64,000 nt of DNA from JBBIPZ01 sp037442505 [NCBI: Deltaproteobacteria bacterium] (GCA_037442505.1 JBBIPZ010000011.1:14781-78780); one strand, 5' to 3'; positions 18,191 through 27,378 are shown, counted from the stretch's first letter. A program made the numbers and translations. The notes: generated from the sequence alone by a model not told the origin.

Positions 18191-18625
18191 TCAATCAATT
18201 GTCTCTAAAATCATGCCTACTCTTACCAATCCGCCCTTCAAAACTTTACAAAAGATACCTTCTTTTGGCATCACACAATCACCAACAGTTTTATATATGT
18301 TGCATTTTGTGTGACAGATCTTGCCATGTTGACTTACCTCAAGTAAAACATCTCCAACTGTTAGTTTTGTACCGATAGGTAAAGCAAGCAAATCAATGCC
18401 CTCTGTAGTTATATTCTCAGCAAAATCACCAGCTTTAACATCCAGCCCCATTTTTTGCATTTTTTCTATGCTTTCCTGTGCCAGAAGGCTTACCTGCCTT
18501 ATTCCACCTTCTGCATGGGCGTCTCCTTCTATGCCTTTTTGTTCTATCAGCATTGCTTCATTAACAGGCCTCTTTTTAATAGATTTCTTTTCACAAACAT
18601 TAATCGAAATAATTTTCCCTTTCAT
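18191..18625 (-). CDS. MOSC-domain protein
   Basis: MOSC domains (MoCo sulfurase C-terminal) occur in molybdenum-cofactor sulfur transfer enzymes and in stand-alone proteins handling sulfur or Mo cofactors. The 144-aa protein has GIEGDAHAEGGIRQVSLLAQES, a GDFAENITTEGIDL motif and two C-terminal Cys clusters, HGKICHTKCNIY and GDCVMPKEGIFCK. The latter resemble MOSC proteins fused to MoaC or MogA elsewhere. A strong GGAGG precedes ATG at 18625. It lies directly upstream of the NtrB/NtrC pair. Function beyond sulfur or cofactor binding is inferred. Confidence 0.88.
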   Translation of the reverse strand: MKGKIISINVCEKKSIKKRPVNEAMLIEQKGIEGDAHAEGGIRQVSLLAQESIEKMQKMGLDVKAGDFAENITTEGIDLLALPIGTKLTVGDVLLEVSQHGKICHTKCNIYKTVGDCVMPKEGIFCKVLKGGLVRVGMILETID

Positions 18626-18640
18626 TTTTCCTCCAATTTA

Positions 18641-20881
18641 CTAATTTCTAATGTGATTTGCCTTTATAATAAGTTCATCATAATCTTCTCCATCTTCTGG
18701 AAATCTGGCAAAACCATATCTTACAGTAACCACTTGATCTATCAGATGTTTTGGATCCCAATCTTCTTTTTCGAACATCTTTTTTAATCTGAAGATTATT
18801 TCTAATGTTTTCTCATCAGCATCCACCAAAACCACACCAAATTTATTTACGTTTAACCTTGCTACAACCTCAAAACTTCTTATCTTTTCTCTTATCTGTG
18901 TGGCAATACTTTTAATAATGTTATCAGTAGTTTTTTTACCGTAAGCATTTAGATATTTTTCGTATGGTTCAAATTCTCCCACGAGAATTATCACCCTTTT
19001 CCCATGTCTTTTTGCCCTCATCACCTCATCATAAACACGGCTTTCAAAGTATCTAAAGTTAGGCAACCCGGTAAGCGCATCAAAAAACTCTTCATCTTTA
19101 AATGCCCTTTTTCTATGTAAATCGCTTAAGAGCTCTGCAGCCTTTTCAAAAAGTTTTAGTATGAAGTTTTTATCTGATTTCGAAAATACCTCACCTATTA
19201 TTTTACCTTCACTGTTATAAAAAGAAAATGTCATATAAATTTGTTCGTTAAAATGTAACGGCGCTATTAAAAAACTGTGAACAGCATGAGAATATATAAA
19301 AAACTGTTTGTCTTTGTTTGTATTTTTTACCAATGCTATTTCTCCGTTTGTAAGAACTGTCTTTTTAACTATTTCACGGTCAATCTGGAAAAACTCTTTT
19401 TTTATTATTCCATCCATACCATAAACATCTTTAACCACATAAGATTTTCTATCCTCGTCGTAGATTCTAAAAACACCGATTTTTGCATCTAACTCTTTTG
19501 CAAGATTGTGTAATATATAAGAGCCAAACGCAACAGGATTATCAAAAAGTGTAAGTTCTGACACAAGTTTATCAATAAGTTCTTTGCGTCTATTTTGTTC
19601 TATCAACCCCTCTTTTTGATAACTTAAAGAAATTAGCCTCGAAATTTGTGATGCCAATTCTTTAAAAAAGCTTGTTTTTTCGTTACACTCTTTTTCAAAA
19701 TTTATAATTGATAACACTCCAAAGCATGTATCACCATCTATTAAAGGCAAGGATAGATATCCTTTAAAACCTTCACAATCAGGTTCGATAAAGCATATCT
19801 CTTTTTTATCCAGGAAAACTTTGCGTTCTATAGTATTCTCCGAAAGCACATCACTAAACTCTAAAAAAGGCAGGTTTGTACTAACAGATTCAGAATACTC
19901 ATCACCACCATAAATAGCTATTAACGAATGAACGCCAAAAACTTCTTTGAAATATCCAACGATCTTGTTAAGTTTATCTTGAATAGGCAATTTTTCTGAT
20001 ATTATTTTTGATAATTCGGAAACAGTTTTAAACATCTTCGCATCTTCTCTGTATTCTGTGAAACTTTTAGATGTAAAAAGTATATCCGTAATAACCTTTG
20101 ATACATCAACAACAAACGTGAGGTCTTTTTCTGAAAACGCATTAATGTTATTTTGATTGGCTAAATTCAGTACACCTACTAAATTATTTTCTTTAACCAA
20201 CGGAACACATATCGCAGACTTTATATCTTCACGTTTTCTTAATTTTTTAAAGTTTCTGTCATCGGGACTTCCGCTAATAATAACAGGTTTTTTTGTATTG
20301 GCAACAGTTCCTGCAATCCCCTCTCCGAGTGGTATCTTTACAAAATCCCATAAAATTCTATCTATACCATAAGCCATTGCAATCTTTAAAACACTCTCCT
20401 TATTGTCAAAAAGCATTATAGAGCCTCTTGTAGCACCGATATAACTACAAAGCCCTCTTAATATTTCGTTTAGTAATTTTTCTCTATCGAAAAGCATAGA
20501 TATGTTATTAGCTATATTCTTAAGTTCAGAAACAATTTTAAGATAGTCTTTTTTTGTAGATGTCTCTAAAGCAGGAAGCTCATAAAGAAATGCTGCAGAA
20601 GTACCACTGATTACCTTAATATTATCCAAGCCCAACTTAATTAGTTGATTTTTTAATGACTCATCATCATCTACGTTCAGTATCGCAAAGATACTATCTT
20701 TCTCAGCCATAATATCCTTTAAGCTGCTTTTTATAATTTTTTTTGGAATATCTGAGTTCTGAATATAATTTCTATTTTCGGGAACGATAACATACAAAAC
20801 CTCTACATTCTTTTCATTCAAGATGGCATTATACAGAGAAACTACCTTTTCACTACTGCCATAAAGGACAATCTTATACAT
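18641..20881 (-). CDS. GAF-domain protein with degenerate, truncated GGDEF domain
   Basis: A protein of about 746 aa. An N-terminal Rossmann-like region opens MYKIVLYGSSEKVVSLYNAI, two or three GAF-like ligand modules follow (the first contains GATRGSIMLFDNKESVLKIAMAYG and CVPLVKENNLVGVLNLANQ), then a C-terminal GGDEF-like domain recognisable from FDALTGLPNFRYFESRVYDE. The catalytic GGDEF motif is replaced by NVNKF, and the domain ends at ANHIRN, before the usual final helix, so c-di-GMP synthesis is unlikely. ATG 20881 has GGAGAG about 8 nt upstream and abuts the MglA-like stop. It is probably a sensor partner of that GTPase. Confidence 0.8.
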   Translation of the reverse strand: MYKIVLYGSSEKVVSLYNAILNEKNVEVLYVIVPENRNYIQNSDIPKKIIKSSLKDIMAEKDSIFAILNVDDDESLKNQLIKLGLDNIKVISGTSAAFLYELPALETSTKKDYLKIVSELKNIANNISMLFDREKLLNEILRGLCSYIGATRGSIMLFDNKESVLKIAMAYGIDRILWDFVKIPLGEGIAGTVANTKKPVIISGSPDDRNFKKLRKREDIKSAICVPLVKENNLVGVLNLANQNNINAFSEKDLTFVVDVSKVITDILFTSKSFTEYREDAKMFKTVSELSKIISEKLPIQDKLNKIVGYFKEVFGVHSLIAIYGGDEYSESVSTNLPFLEFSDVLSENTIERKVFLDKKEICFIEPDCEGFKGYLSLPLIDGDTCFGVLSIINFEKECNEKTSFFKELASQISRLISLSYQKEGLIEQNRRKELIDKLVSELTLFDNPVAFGSYILHNLAKELDAKIGVFRIYDEDRKSYVVKDVYGMDGIIKKEFFQIDREIVKKTVLTNGEIALVKNTNKDKQFFIYSHAVHSFLIAPLHFNEQIYMTFSFYNSEGKIIGEVFSKSDKNFILKLFEKAAELLSDLHRKRAFKDEEFFDALTGLPNFRYFESRVYDEVMRAKRHGKRVIILVGEFEPYEKYLNAYGKKTTDNIIKSIATQIREKIRSFEVVARLNVNKFGVVLVDADEKTLEIIFRLKKMFEKEDWDPKHLIDQVVTVRYGFARFPEDGEDYDELIIKANHIRN

Positions 20882-20882
20882 A

Positions 20883-21917
20883 TTAATTCTCTCCAAACTC
20901 AAATTTTAGTTTAATTTTTAAAGATTTTTCTGTTTTACCGAAACTAAACTTAAGAGGTATCTCTATCTCACTCTCACTAACAGATGGATTTTGTAATTCC
21001 ACTTTGAACTCATCTTCTATAACTTGCTTTTCTTCGTATGTTAAAGCCTGCTGGGATAAAATATTGTTTTCAAATACTTTTGGTGCTTCTTCGCTTACAG
21101 CTTCTCGTTCAGGCTCTTTTTTAATCTCATCAAAAAGTTCTAATTCTTCCTCAATTTCATGTTCTTCGCTCTTTTCCTCTTCAACCTTTTCAGTTTCTGT
21201 CTCTCCTAATAAATCGAGCATTTTAAGAGCTTCATCTGAATAATCTTCAGGCAGATATGCAGCTCTTTTTTTAACTTCTTCTGATTCTTTTTTTACTTCA
21301 GGCTCCTCTTCAGCTGTAACAGAAGCAAATTCAGATGAATCCTTAAGCTTTTTCATAACTAACCGACAAATAGCTGTTAATGTTTCAAGCACACCTTTAC
21401 CTTCTGTAGCTACGGCCTGAAAAAAAGGCACTTTAAATTTATTTAACTGAGCGTATAGCTCTTCTAAATCCATAACATCAGGTAAATCTCTTTTATTAAA
21501 CTGAATCACAAATGGCATATCTTTAAAATTTTTGCCATGTTCTTTTAAGTTATCTTCCAGATTTTTAAGACTTTCTAAATTGTCTTCTAACATCTGTTTT
21601 TGAGAGTCAGCAACAAACACAATACCATCTACGCCCTTTAAAACCATTTTTCTTGTAGTGTTATAAAAAATTTGGCCGGGAACAGTATAAAGATGAAAAC
21701 GTACTTTATAACCTCCAATCTCGCCCATATTAATAGGCAAAAAATCAAAAAAAAGAGTCCTATCCGTTTGCGTGGCAAGACTGATAAGTTTACCCCTGCT
21801 TTCTGGCTTCAACTTTTTGTGAATGTAAACAATATTAGTAGTTTTCCCAGATAAACCAGGACCGTAATAAACGATTTTTGCATTTACTTCTTTGTTCGTG
21901 TAGTTAATAAAAGCCAT
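20883..21917 (-). CDS. MglA-like Ras-superfamily GTPase with long acidic C-terminal extension
   Basis: MglA is a bacterial small GTPase that sets polarity and motility in Myxococcus and similar bacteria. Residues 1-195 match it: G1 YYGPGLSGKTTN, the TQTDRTLFFDFLP switch I region, G3 TVPGQIFYN, and G4 NKRD. Canonical MglA is about 195 aa; this one is 344. The extra 150 residues are highly acidic and low in complexity, ending in alternating strand-like sequence EIPLKFSFGKTEKSLKIKLK. It overlaps the upstream HEAT-like gene by 1 bp (TGATG) and is followed by the GAF protein. No roadblock MglB partner is visible. Confidence 0.9.
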   Translation of the reverse strand: MAFINYTNKEVNAKIVYYGPGLSGKTTNIVYIHKKLKPESRGKLISLATQTDRTLFFDFLPINMGEIGGYKVRFHLYTVPGQIFYNTTRKMVLKGVDGIVFVADSQKQMLEDNLESLKNLEDNLKEHGKNFKDMPFVIQFNKRDLPDVMDLEELYAQLNKFKVPFFQAVATEGKGVLETLTAICRLVMKKLKDSSEFASVTAEEEPEVKKESEEVKKRAAYLPEDYSDEALKMLDLLGETETEKVEEEKSEEHEIEEELELFDEIKKEPEREAVSEEAPKVFENNILSQQALTYEEKQVIEDEFKVELQNPSVSESEIEIPLKFSFGKTEKSLKIKLKFEFGEN

Positions 21918-22993
21918 CAGCCCTTCCTTGTAACCATAATTTTTCTTGCAATAGTTGCTAATTGTGATGATACATTTCTGCTCTTTGCCACAGTAGCAAG
22001 GTCTTTAACACCTAAGGAAGGTAAAAATTTTATTGCATTTTGCAGCGGAGTTTTAGGATTCAGTACAAGATTCAGCTTTACATTGTAATTTTGTGTCCAG
22101 TTTCTATCGTTCGCTATCATCCGTATTATATCATCAGGCAGATTTTTGTCCTGAGAAAACTTAATAATTTCGCCCTCCGTAATACGTGGATTTTTTAGAA
22201 CAGCAGTGGAAACTAACTTATTTGTATCTTTTATTAAAATACTTCTAACCTCTTTGTTTCCAAGAGAAGCCAGTTTAATCTTTTCAGCCACGCCCATTTT
22301 TGCAATTTTACCAGCGATACTTCTTTTTTTCTCTTCATCATCCTCCTTAACTTCATCAACGAACTGCTTATAATTTTCCTCTTTTTTCTTTTCTATAGCG
22401 GTAGTTTTTTTAACAGGTATCGAAGATGTATTATTAGCTTTATCTGTTGTAGCCGGTTTATCTTGTTTAAACACTTCATCTGTTTTACTCGAATCAACTT
22501 TTTCGCCAGATGTTTTAGGTTGTTTGTAATGTAAGACTTTCACGTAATGCTCTTTTGGAAGTGCAGTATTATTCAACAGATTATCAATCGTTCCCGAGTC
22601 TTTTGACCATTTTTCTTCATTCTTGAGCAATATCTCTAATATATCAGTTTTGGGCAGTTTAGAAAAAAGTCTTATTGCCTTTATAGGAACATTTTGGTGT
22701 AACAGTATATTCTGTAAAACGTCTAAATCCTTTTGAAAAACATAGGATAAAAAATAAAGTTCTTGTTCACCAGGAATATCTGTTAGTAAAAAATTTTTAA
22801 TCAATGTGCGGGGCATCTTTTCTAAAACTTCTATACATTTTTCTCTTATGCCATCGCTATTTTCTATGGCATATCTAACTATTATGTAAATCAGCTCATT
22901 TGGTGGCAGAGGAAATTTTCCCTCTACCACCATAAACTTAATCTCTTTTTTTTGTTCTAAAAGCAGTTTTTGAGCAATCTCTGAAAGCTTCAT
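21917..22993 (-). CDS. Uncharacterised HEAT/LRV-like protein
   Basis: I do not recognise a named family with confidence. The 358-aa protein is helical: residues about 1-155 contain short repeating helices (for example VRYAIENSDGIREKCIEVLEKM), a Lys/Thr/Ser-rich linker spans about 160-215, and residues about 225-358 hold a second helical array with recurring N-P and L-rich turns (VLKNPRITEGEIIKF, LVLNPKTPLQNAIKF), like leucine-rich-variant or HEAT repeats. It is joined by 1-bp overlaps to the EF-G-like gene upstream and the MglA-like gene downstream. A scaffold for the GTPases is plausible but speculative. Confidence 0.6.
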   Translation of the reverse strand: MKLSEIAQKLLLEQKKEIKFMVVEGKFPLPPNELIYIIVRYAIENSDGIREKCIEVLEKMPRTLIKNFLLTDIPGEQELYFLSYVFQKDLDVLQNILLHQNVPIKAIRLFSKLPKTDILEILLKNEEKWSKDSGTIDNLLNNTALPKEHYVKVLHYKQPKTSGEKVDSSKTDEVFKQDKPATTDKANNTSSIPVKKTTAIEKKKEENYKQFVDEVKEDDEEKKRSIAGKIAKMGVAEKIKLASLGNKEVRSILIKDTNKLVSTAVLKNPRITEGEIIKFSQDKNLPDDIIRMIANDRNWTQNYNVKLNLVLNPKTPLQNAIKFLPSLGVKDLATVAKSRNVSSQLATIARKIMVTRKG

Positions 22994-25074
22994 TATCCTT
23001 CCGATTTCTCTTTTTTTGCTTGTTGGATTATCTTTTCACTTAAATGTGTCGGTACTTCCTCATAATGAGAAAATTTTACCGTAAACAAAGCCTTTCCACT
23101 CGTCAAAGATTTTAAGTCATTAGCATATTTAAGTATTTCAGCCATTGGAACTTTGGCTCTAATAATCTGGCTGTTAGCCTTTGGCTCAACACCTACAACA
23201 TGCCCCCTTTTGCTATTAATATCTCCTATTATATCCCCCATGCATTCATCCGGTGTTATTACCTCTAAATCCATAATTGGTTCAAGCAAAACAGGATTTG
23301 CATTTTGGGCTGCTTTTTGAAATGCCATTGAACCAGCTATTTTAAAAGCCATTTCTGAGGAATCAACAGGATGAAACGAACCATCATATAATCTAACCCT
23401 TACATCAACGGTAGGAAATCCAGCAATAACACCTTCCTGCATCGCTTCAACAATACCTTTCTCAACCGCTGGTATATACTGCTTTGGTATAACACCACCA
23501 ACTATATTATCAATAAATTCAAAACCTGCACCTCGAGGTAGAGGCTCTATTTCAATCCAGCAATCCCCATACTGTCCTCTTCCACCTGACTGTTTCTTGT
23601 ATTTTCCTTGTGCCTGTGCCCTGATCTTTATAGTTTCTTTATAAGGAACTTTAGGCGTTTTTAGTTCTACTTCAACTCCATACTTTCTTTTCATTTTTTC
23701 GAGAGTAATTTCTATGTGTGTCTGACCTACTCCAGAAAGAAGAAACTCTTTCGTTTGCTCATTCATAGAAAAGCCAATCGTTGGGTCTTCATCAATAATT
23801 TTTTGAATTGATTGACTTAATTTGTCTTCATCAGCTCTTGTTTTAGGCACAACCGCAAAAGAAATCACCGGTTCAGGAATATCTGGTGCTTTATAAAGTA
23901 TAGGGGCATTTTCATCACAAAGGGTGTCGCCTGTCTTAACATCTTTTAATTTTGGTAAAGCAACAATATCACCAGCACAAGCTTGATTTACAGGTTTAAA
24001 TTTTTTCCCTTCTATAATCATAATATTCCCTATGCGTTCCCTGTTTCCAGTTTTCGCATTAAGAACGGTTGTTTCTGGCGTCATCTTGCCTGAAAAGACA
24101 CGCATAACTGAAACTTTACCTGTAAAGGCATCAACATAAGTTTTAAATATAAATCCAGAAAAAGGTGCATCTGGCACCCTTTTTCTTCTTTCTTCCTGCT
24201 TGGTTACAGGGTTTATACCAATAGTATCTGGTACTTCGTCAGCAGACGGCAATGTCAAATTTACCCAGTTTAAAAGATGAGCTACTCCAATATTTTTGTA
24301 AGCAGAACCACACAATACAGGAATAAACTGATGTGTCTGAGCCCCTAACTTAAGGGCAGCTATAATCTCTTCGTTTGATATTTCCTGCCCTTCTAAATAC
24401 TTTTCTGTCAACTCATCACTTACTTCAGCAACCTTTTCTACAAGAAAATCTCTGAGCCTTTCAACCTCTGATTCTATCTCTTTGGGAATCTCACCTTTTT
24501 TATATGTTCCCGAGCCATTTTCATCAAAATAAAAGGCTTCTTTAGTTAAAAGCTCTACAAAACCCTTAAAATCAGACTCTTGCCCAATTGGGTACTGTAA
24601 CGGCACTGGAGTTACCTTAAGCTCTTTCTCCAAATCATCAACCGCTTTCAAAAAGTCCGCCCTCTCTCTGTCCATCTTGCTCACAAAAGCTATTCTTGGA
24701 ATACGCCATTCCTCCAACAAATTCCATAATGTATGCGTTTCAACCTTTACTCCTGATATTGCACTTATAATTACCACAGCACCAGTTGCAGCTTTGAGAC
24801 AAAATTCCGTATCTTTCAAAAAGTTAGCATAACCTGGCGTGTCGATTATATTTATGTAATTTTTATTCCAGAGTATGTGATGAAAGGCAGAAGAAATACT
24901 TATTTTTCTTTCAATCTCTTCAGGTTCAAAATCAAAAACAGTTGTACCATCATCAACTTTTCCCATCTTTTCTGTAACTTTCGCATTGAAAAGCATTGCC
25001 TCAGCAAGTGTTGTTTTTCCGGCTCCCCCATGCGCAACTAATGCAATGTTCCATCTTTTTTCAAAATCTGCCAT
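22993..25074 (-). CDS. Elongation factor G-like translational GTPase (EF-G2 type)
   Basis: The 693-aa protein has the five-domain EF-G layout with G1 AHGGAGKTTL, G3 DTPGYANF and G4 SKMDRE. The N-terminus MADFEKRWNIALVAHGGAGKT differs from canonical EF-G (usually NIGIxAHxDAGKTT), placing it with the EF-G-like second paralogs of deltaproteobacteria and relatives. These may act in ribosome recycling or lack full elongation activity. The domain IV region SGGRGQYGDCWIEIEPL is conserved. It starts the coupled EF-G/HEAT/MglA/GAF set with a GGGGG Shine-Dalgarno, 80 bp after coaX. No rpsL or rpsG flank it, supporting the paralog call. Confidence 0.92.
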   Translation of the reverse strand: MADFEKRWNIALVAHGGAGKTTLAEAMLFNAKVTEKMGKVDDGTTVFDFEPEEIERKISISSAFHHILWNKNYINIIDTPGYANFLKDTEFCLKAATGAVVIISAISGVKVETHTLWNLLEEWRIPRIAFVSKMDRERADFLKAVDDLEKELKVTPVPLQYPIGQESDFKGFVELLTKEAFYFDENGSGTYKKGEIPKEIESEVERLRDFLVEKVAEVSDELTEKYLEGQEISNEEIIAALKLGAQTHQFIPVLCGSAYKNIGVAHLLNWVNLTLPSADEVPDTIGINPVTKQEERRKRVPDAPFSGFIFKTYVDAFTGKVSVMRVFSGKMTPETTVLNAKTGNRERIGNIMIIEGKKFKPVNQACAGDIVALPKLKDVKTGDTLCDENAPILYKAPDIPEPVISFAVVPKTRADEDKLSQSIQKIIDEDPTIGFSMNEQTKEFLLSGVGQTHIEITLEKMKRKYGVEVELKTPKVPYKETIKIRAQAQGKYKKQSGGRGQYGDCWIEIEPLPRGAGFEFIDNIVGGVIPKQYIPAVEKGIVEAMQEGVIAGFPTVDVRVRLYDGSFHPVDSSEMAFKIAGSMAFQKAAQNANPVLLEPIMDLEVITPDECMGDIIGDINSKRGHVVGVEPKANSQIIRAKVPMAEILKYANDLKSLTSGKALFTVKFSHYEEVPTHLSEKIIQQAKKEKSEG

Positions 25075-25154
25075 AGTTACCCCCTTTTGTTTTTTTCGAT
25101 AAAGTCATAAATAAATTTATCACAAATTAAATAACTTTCTATAATCTTTTTTGA

Positions 25155-25928
25155 CTAATCTTTGACGTTCATTTCATATAGCAGTTTTAGCCCATAAAGA
25201 GTTAGATGTTCGTCCACAATTTTTATATGTGACGTTTCTTTAGATATTACTGTTGCAAGACCACCCGTAGCAATAAACTTTAACCCTTTTTCATTCATCT
25301 CATACATAATCTTATCACAGATAGCATCAACCATTCCTGCGTAACCGTAAACTATGCCTGCTTGAATCGCCGCAACGGTGTTTTTGCCAATAATCCTTTC
25401 TGGTCTAATCAGTTCTATCTTTGGTAATTTTGCCGTACGTTCTGACAATGCTTCTAATGATATCTCTATCCCCGGTATTATGACTCCACCTAAATATTCT
25501 CCCTTTTTTGACACACAATCAAACGTTGTAGCAGTACCAAAATCAACTATAACAAGCGGGTTTTTGTATTTATTATATGCTGCAACTGCATTAACAATTC
25601 TATCAGCCCCTACTTCTTTGGGATTATCGTAAAGTATTGGCATACCAGTCTTTATACCGGGACCAACGAAAAACGCATCCTTGTGAAAGTATTTTTTACT
25701 CATCCTCGATAGCGTAATAGTGAGAGGAGGCACGACATTTGAAATCGCAATACCGGTTATATCTGATACCGCAATCTGTGAATGTTCGATAAAATTATAA
25801 AACAGTATTCCAAGCTCGTCTGCAGTACGATTTTTTTCAGTCCTTACGCGCCAAGAATTTATTATCTTTTCCCCTTTAAAAATACCTGCTGCAATCTGCG
25901 TATTACCTACATCAATTACGAACAACAT
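25155..25928 (-). CDS. coaX: Type III pantothenate kinase
   Basis: CoaX phosphorylates pantothenate, the first step of coenzyme A synthesis; unlike CoaA it is an ASKHA-fold enzyme. The 257-aa protein starts MLFVIDVGNTQIAAGIFKGE (phosphate-1 motif DVGNT). It has the GADRIVNAVAAYNKY motif with its catalytic Asp, the phosphate-2 segment VIVDFGTATTFD, and GGVIIPGIEISLEAL. It lies between rimI and the EF-G-like gene on the same strand. No biotin ligase domain is attached. Confidence 0.95.
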   Translation of the reverse strand: MLFVIDVGNTQIAAGIFKGEKIINSWRVRTEKNRTADELGILFYNFIEHSQIAVSDITGIAISNVVPPLTITLSRMSKKYFHKDAFFVGPGIKTGMPILYDNPKEVGADRIVNAVAAYNKYKNPLVIVDFGTATTFDCVSKKGEYLGGVIIPGIEISLEALSERTAKLPKIELIRPERIIGKNTVAAIQAGIVYGYAGMVDAICDKIMYEMNEKGLKFIATGGLATVISKETSHIKIVDEHLTLYGLKLLYEMNVKD

Positions 25929-25965
25929 ATCTGACTCCTTACAATTTAGTTAGATTATCATTTGC

Positions 25966-26406
25966 TCAAAACTCTTTCCACATTATTAATGCATCTTCTC
26001 CTGTATCTTGATAATAATTTTTTCGTACTCCCTTTATAACAAAACCAAAATGCTTATAAAAATTAATCGCATTATCATTTCTGTGCCTTACCTCAAGTGT
26101 AAATTTATTTGCACCCTTTTTAGCAGCATCTTGAAATAACGTTTCAATGATAAGTCTGCCCACGCCCTTTTTTCTTTGCTCTGAGGCAACTGCAAGATTT
26201 AAGATGTGAACTTCCGGAACGATAAGCCAGGAAAGAACATATCCAACCACTTTATCAGATTGTTCAGCCACCAAATTTAGGGAAAGAGGAAAAAGAATCT
26301 CTTCTTTTATAAGCTGTTTAGACCACGGAGTAGGAAAAGACATTTTTTCTATTTCTTCAATCTCTTCAATATCTGAAAGCTGTGCGGTTCGAATTGTAAT
26401 ATTCAT
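25966..26406 (-). CDS. rimI: Ribosomal protein S18-alanine N-acetyltransferase (GNAT)
   Basis: RimI acetylates the N-terminal alanine of ribosomal protein S18. The 146-aa GNAT protein has IEEIEKMSFPTPWSKQLIKEE, typical of RimI, the acetyl-CoA loop SEQRKKGVGRLIIETLF, and the LEVRHRNDNAINFYKHFGF C-terminal motif. It overlaps the radical SAM gene by 4 bp. Many genomes place rimI beside tsaB or tsaD, which are not here, so a different N-acetyltransferase target is possible, but the motifs fit RimI best. Confidence 0.85.
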   Translation of the reverse strand: MNITIRTAQLSDIEEIEEIEKMSFPTPWSKQLIKEEILFPLSLNLVAEQSDKVVGYVLSWLIVPEVHILNLAVASEQRKKGVGRLIIETLFQDAAKKGANKFTLEVRHRNDNAINFYKHFGFVIKGVRKNYYQDTGEDALIMWKEF

Positions 26407-27296
26407 ATTTCACCTTTTAATTTTGTAAGCTCTTCCTCTATCATTCTTATCACGATAGCCTTTTCAGATGACCATGAAGGTGCTATAAGCTCTCCCTTGT
26501 GTGCATCACCTGTAACTCTATGAATAACTATATCAGGAGACAGATGATATAAAAATTTAGCTACTAAAGACACATATCTATCTCGCTCTATAGGCAGAAA
26601 ATCACCTGAACGGTATAACTTTTCAAGCCGACTCCCTTTTGCAACATAAAGCAAATGAATCTTAACACCATTGACTTGAAGATTGTTCAAGTATCGAGCA
26701 GTCTCGAAAATCTCATCTTCGTTCTGTTCAGGAAAACCAATGATAATGTGAGCTACTATGTCAAAAGGATATTGTTTAGCTAATTTAACAGCATTGGTAA
26801 AGCTTTCAAGTGTGTGTCCCCTACCAATCCAATTTAAGGTGTGAGGGTTGATTGTTTGAAGCCCTAACTCCAAAAAAACTTTATGATCTTTGGAAAACTC
26901 ATTCAAAACATCAAGTTTCTCCTTATCCACACAATCAGGCCTTGTACCAACAGAAATTCCTACAATATCATCAAACTTTCTTATATTACCCCAAATATCT
27001 CTTAGAAAATCTGGTGGAGCATACGTGTTAGTGTATGACTGGAAATATGCTATAAACGCATCTACATTTCTGTATTTACGCTTAATTCCTTCTATGCCTC
27101 TAAATATCTGTTCTTCGATACTCAAGCCTTGCTTTGACAGGCCAGTGCCAGAACCTCTATCGTTACAATAAACACAAGGTGTTCCGTTATCCCTGTTTGG
27201 GCAGGAAAGTCCAGCATCAATCGTAACTTTATATACTTTCTTGCCGAAAATTTCGAAAAAATAAGATTTTAAATCTCTATAAGGTCTTTTTTTCAT
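26403..27296 (-). CDS. TIGR01212/YhcC-type radical SAM protein
   Basis: A radical SAM protein of about 297 aa, related to E. coli YhcC and the archaeal ELP3 radical domain. The N-terminal cysteine cluster SCPNRDNGTPCVYC matches this family's widely spaced 4Fe-4S ligands. GLQTINPHTLNWIGRGH and HIIIGFPEQNEDEIFETARYL are family blocks. I start at ATG 27296, because a sigma70-like promoter lies just upstream and family members begin close to this point. A TTG 48 bp upstream is possible. It is the first gene of the minus-strand run through rimI, coaX and the EF-G set. Substrate is unknown. Confidence 0.88.
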   Translation of the reverse strand: MKKRPYRDLKSYFFEIFGKKVYKVTIDAGLSCPNRDNGTPCVYCNDRGSGTGLSKQGLSIEEQIFRGIEGIKRKYRNVDAFIAYFQSYTNTYAPPDFLRDIWGNIRKFDDIVGISVGTRPDCVDKEKLDVLNEFSKDHKVFLELGLQTINPHTLNWIGRGHTLESFTNAVKLAKQYPFDIVAHIIIGFPEQNEDEIFETARYLNNLQVNGVKIHLLYVAKGSRLEKLYRSGDFLPIERDRYVSLVAKFLYHLSPDIVIHRVTGDAHKGELIAPSWSSEKAIVIRMIEEELTKLKGEI

Positions 27297-27314
27297 TTCA
27301 AACTTGGTGTTTTT

Positions 27315-27344
27315 ATTATAAAATAACATAGTTAGGAAAAACAA
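27315..27344 (-). promoter_or_regulatory. Putative sigma70 promoter for the radical SAM-rimI-coaX run
   Basis: On the minus strand, TTGTTT (27344-27339), an 18-nt spacer, and a perfect TATAAT (27320-27315). The predicted start near 27308 lies about 12 nt before ATG 27296. This position favours that ATG over upstream alternatives, which fall inside the promoter. Confidence 0.5.
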
Positions 27345-27378
27345 GAACCCTTTAAACTACTACAAAAAAATACCTTTT

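Noticed and set aside
26403-27344. TTG 27344 as the radical SAM gene start
   Set aside because: It lies in the -35 of a good TATAAT promoter and adds 16 residues not typical of the family; ATG 27296 fits better.
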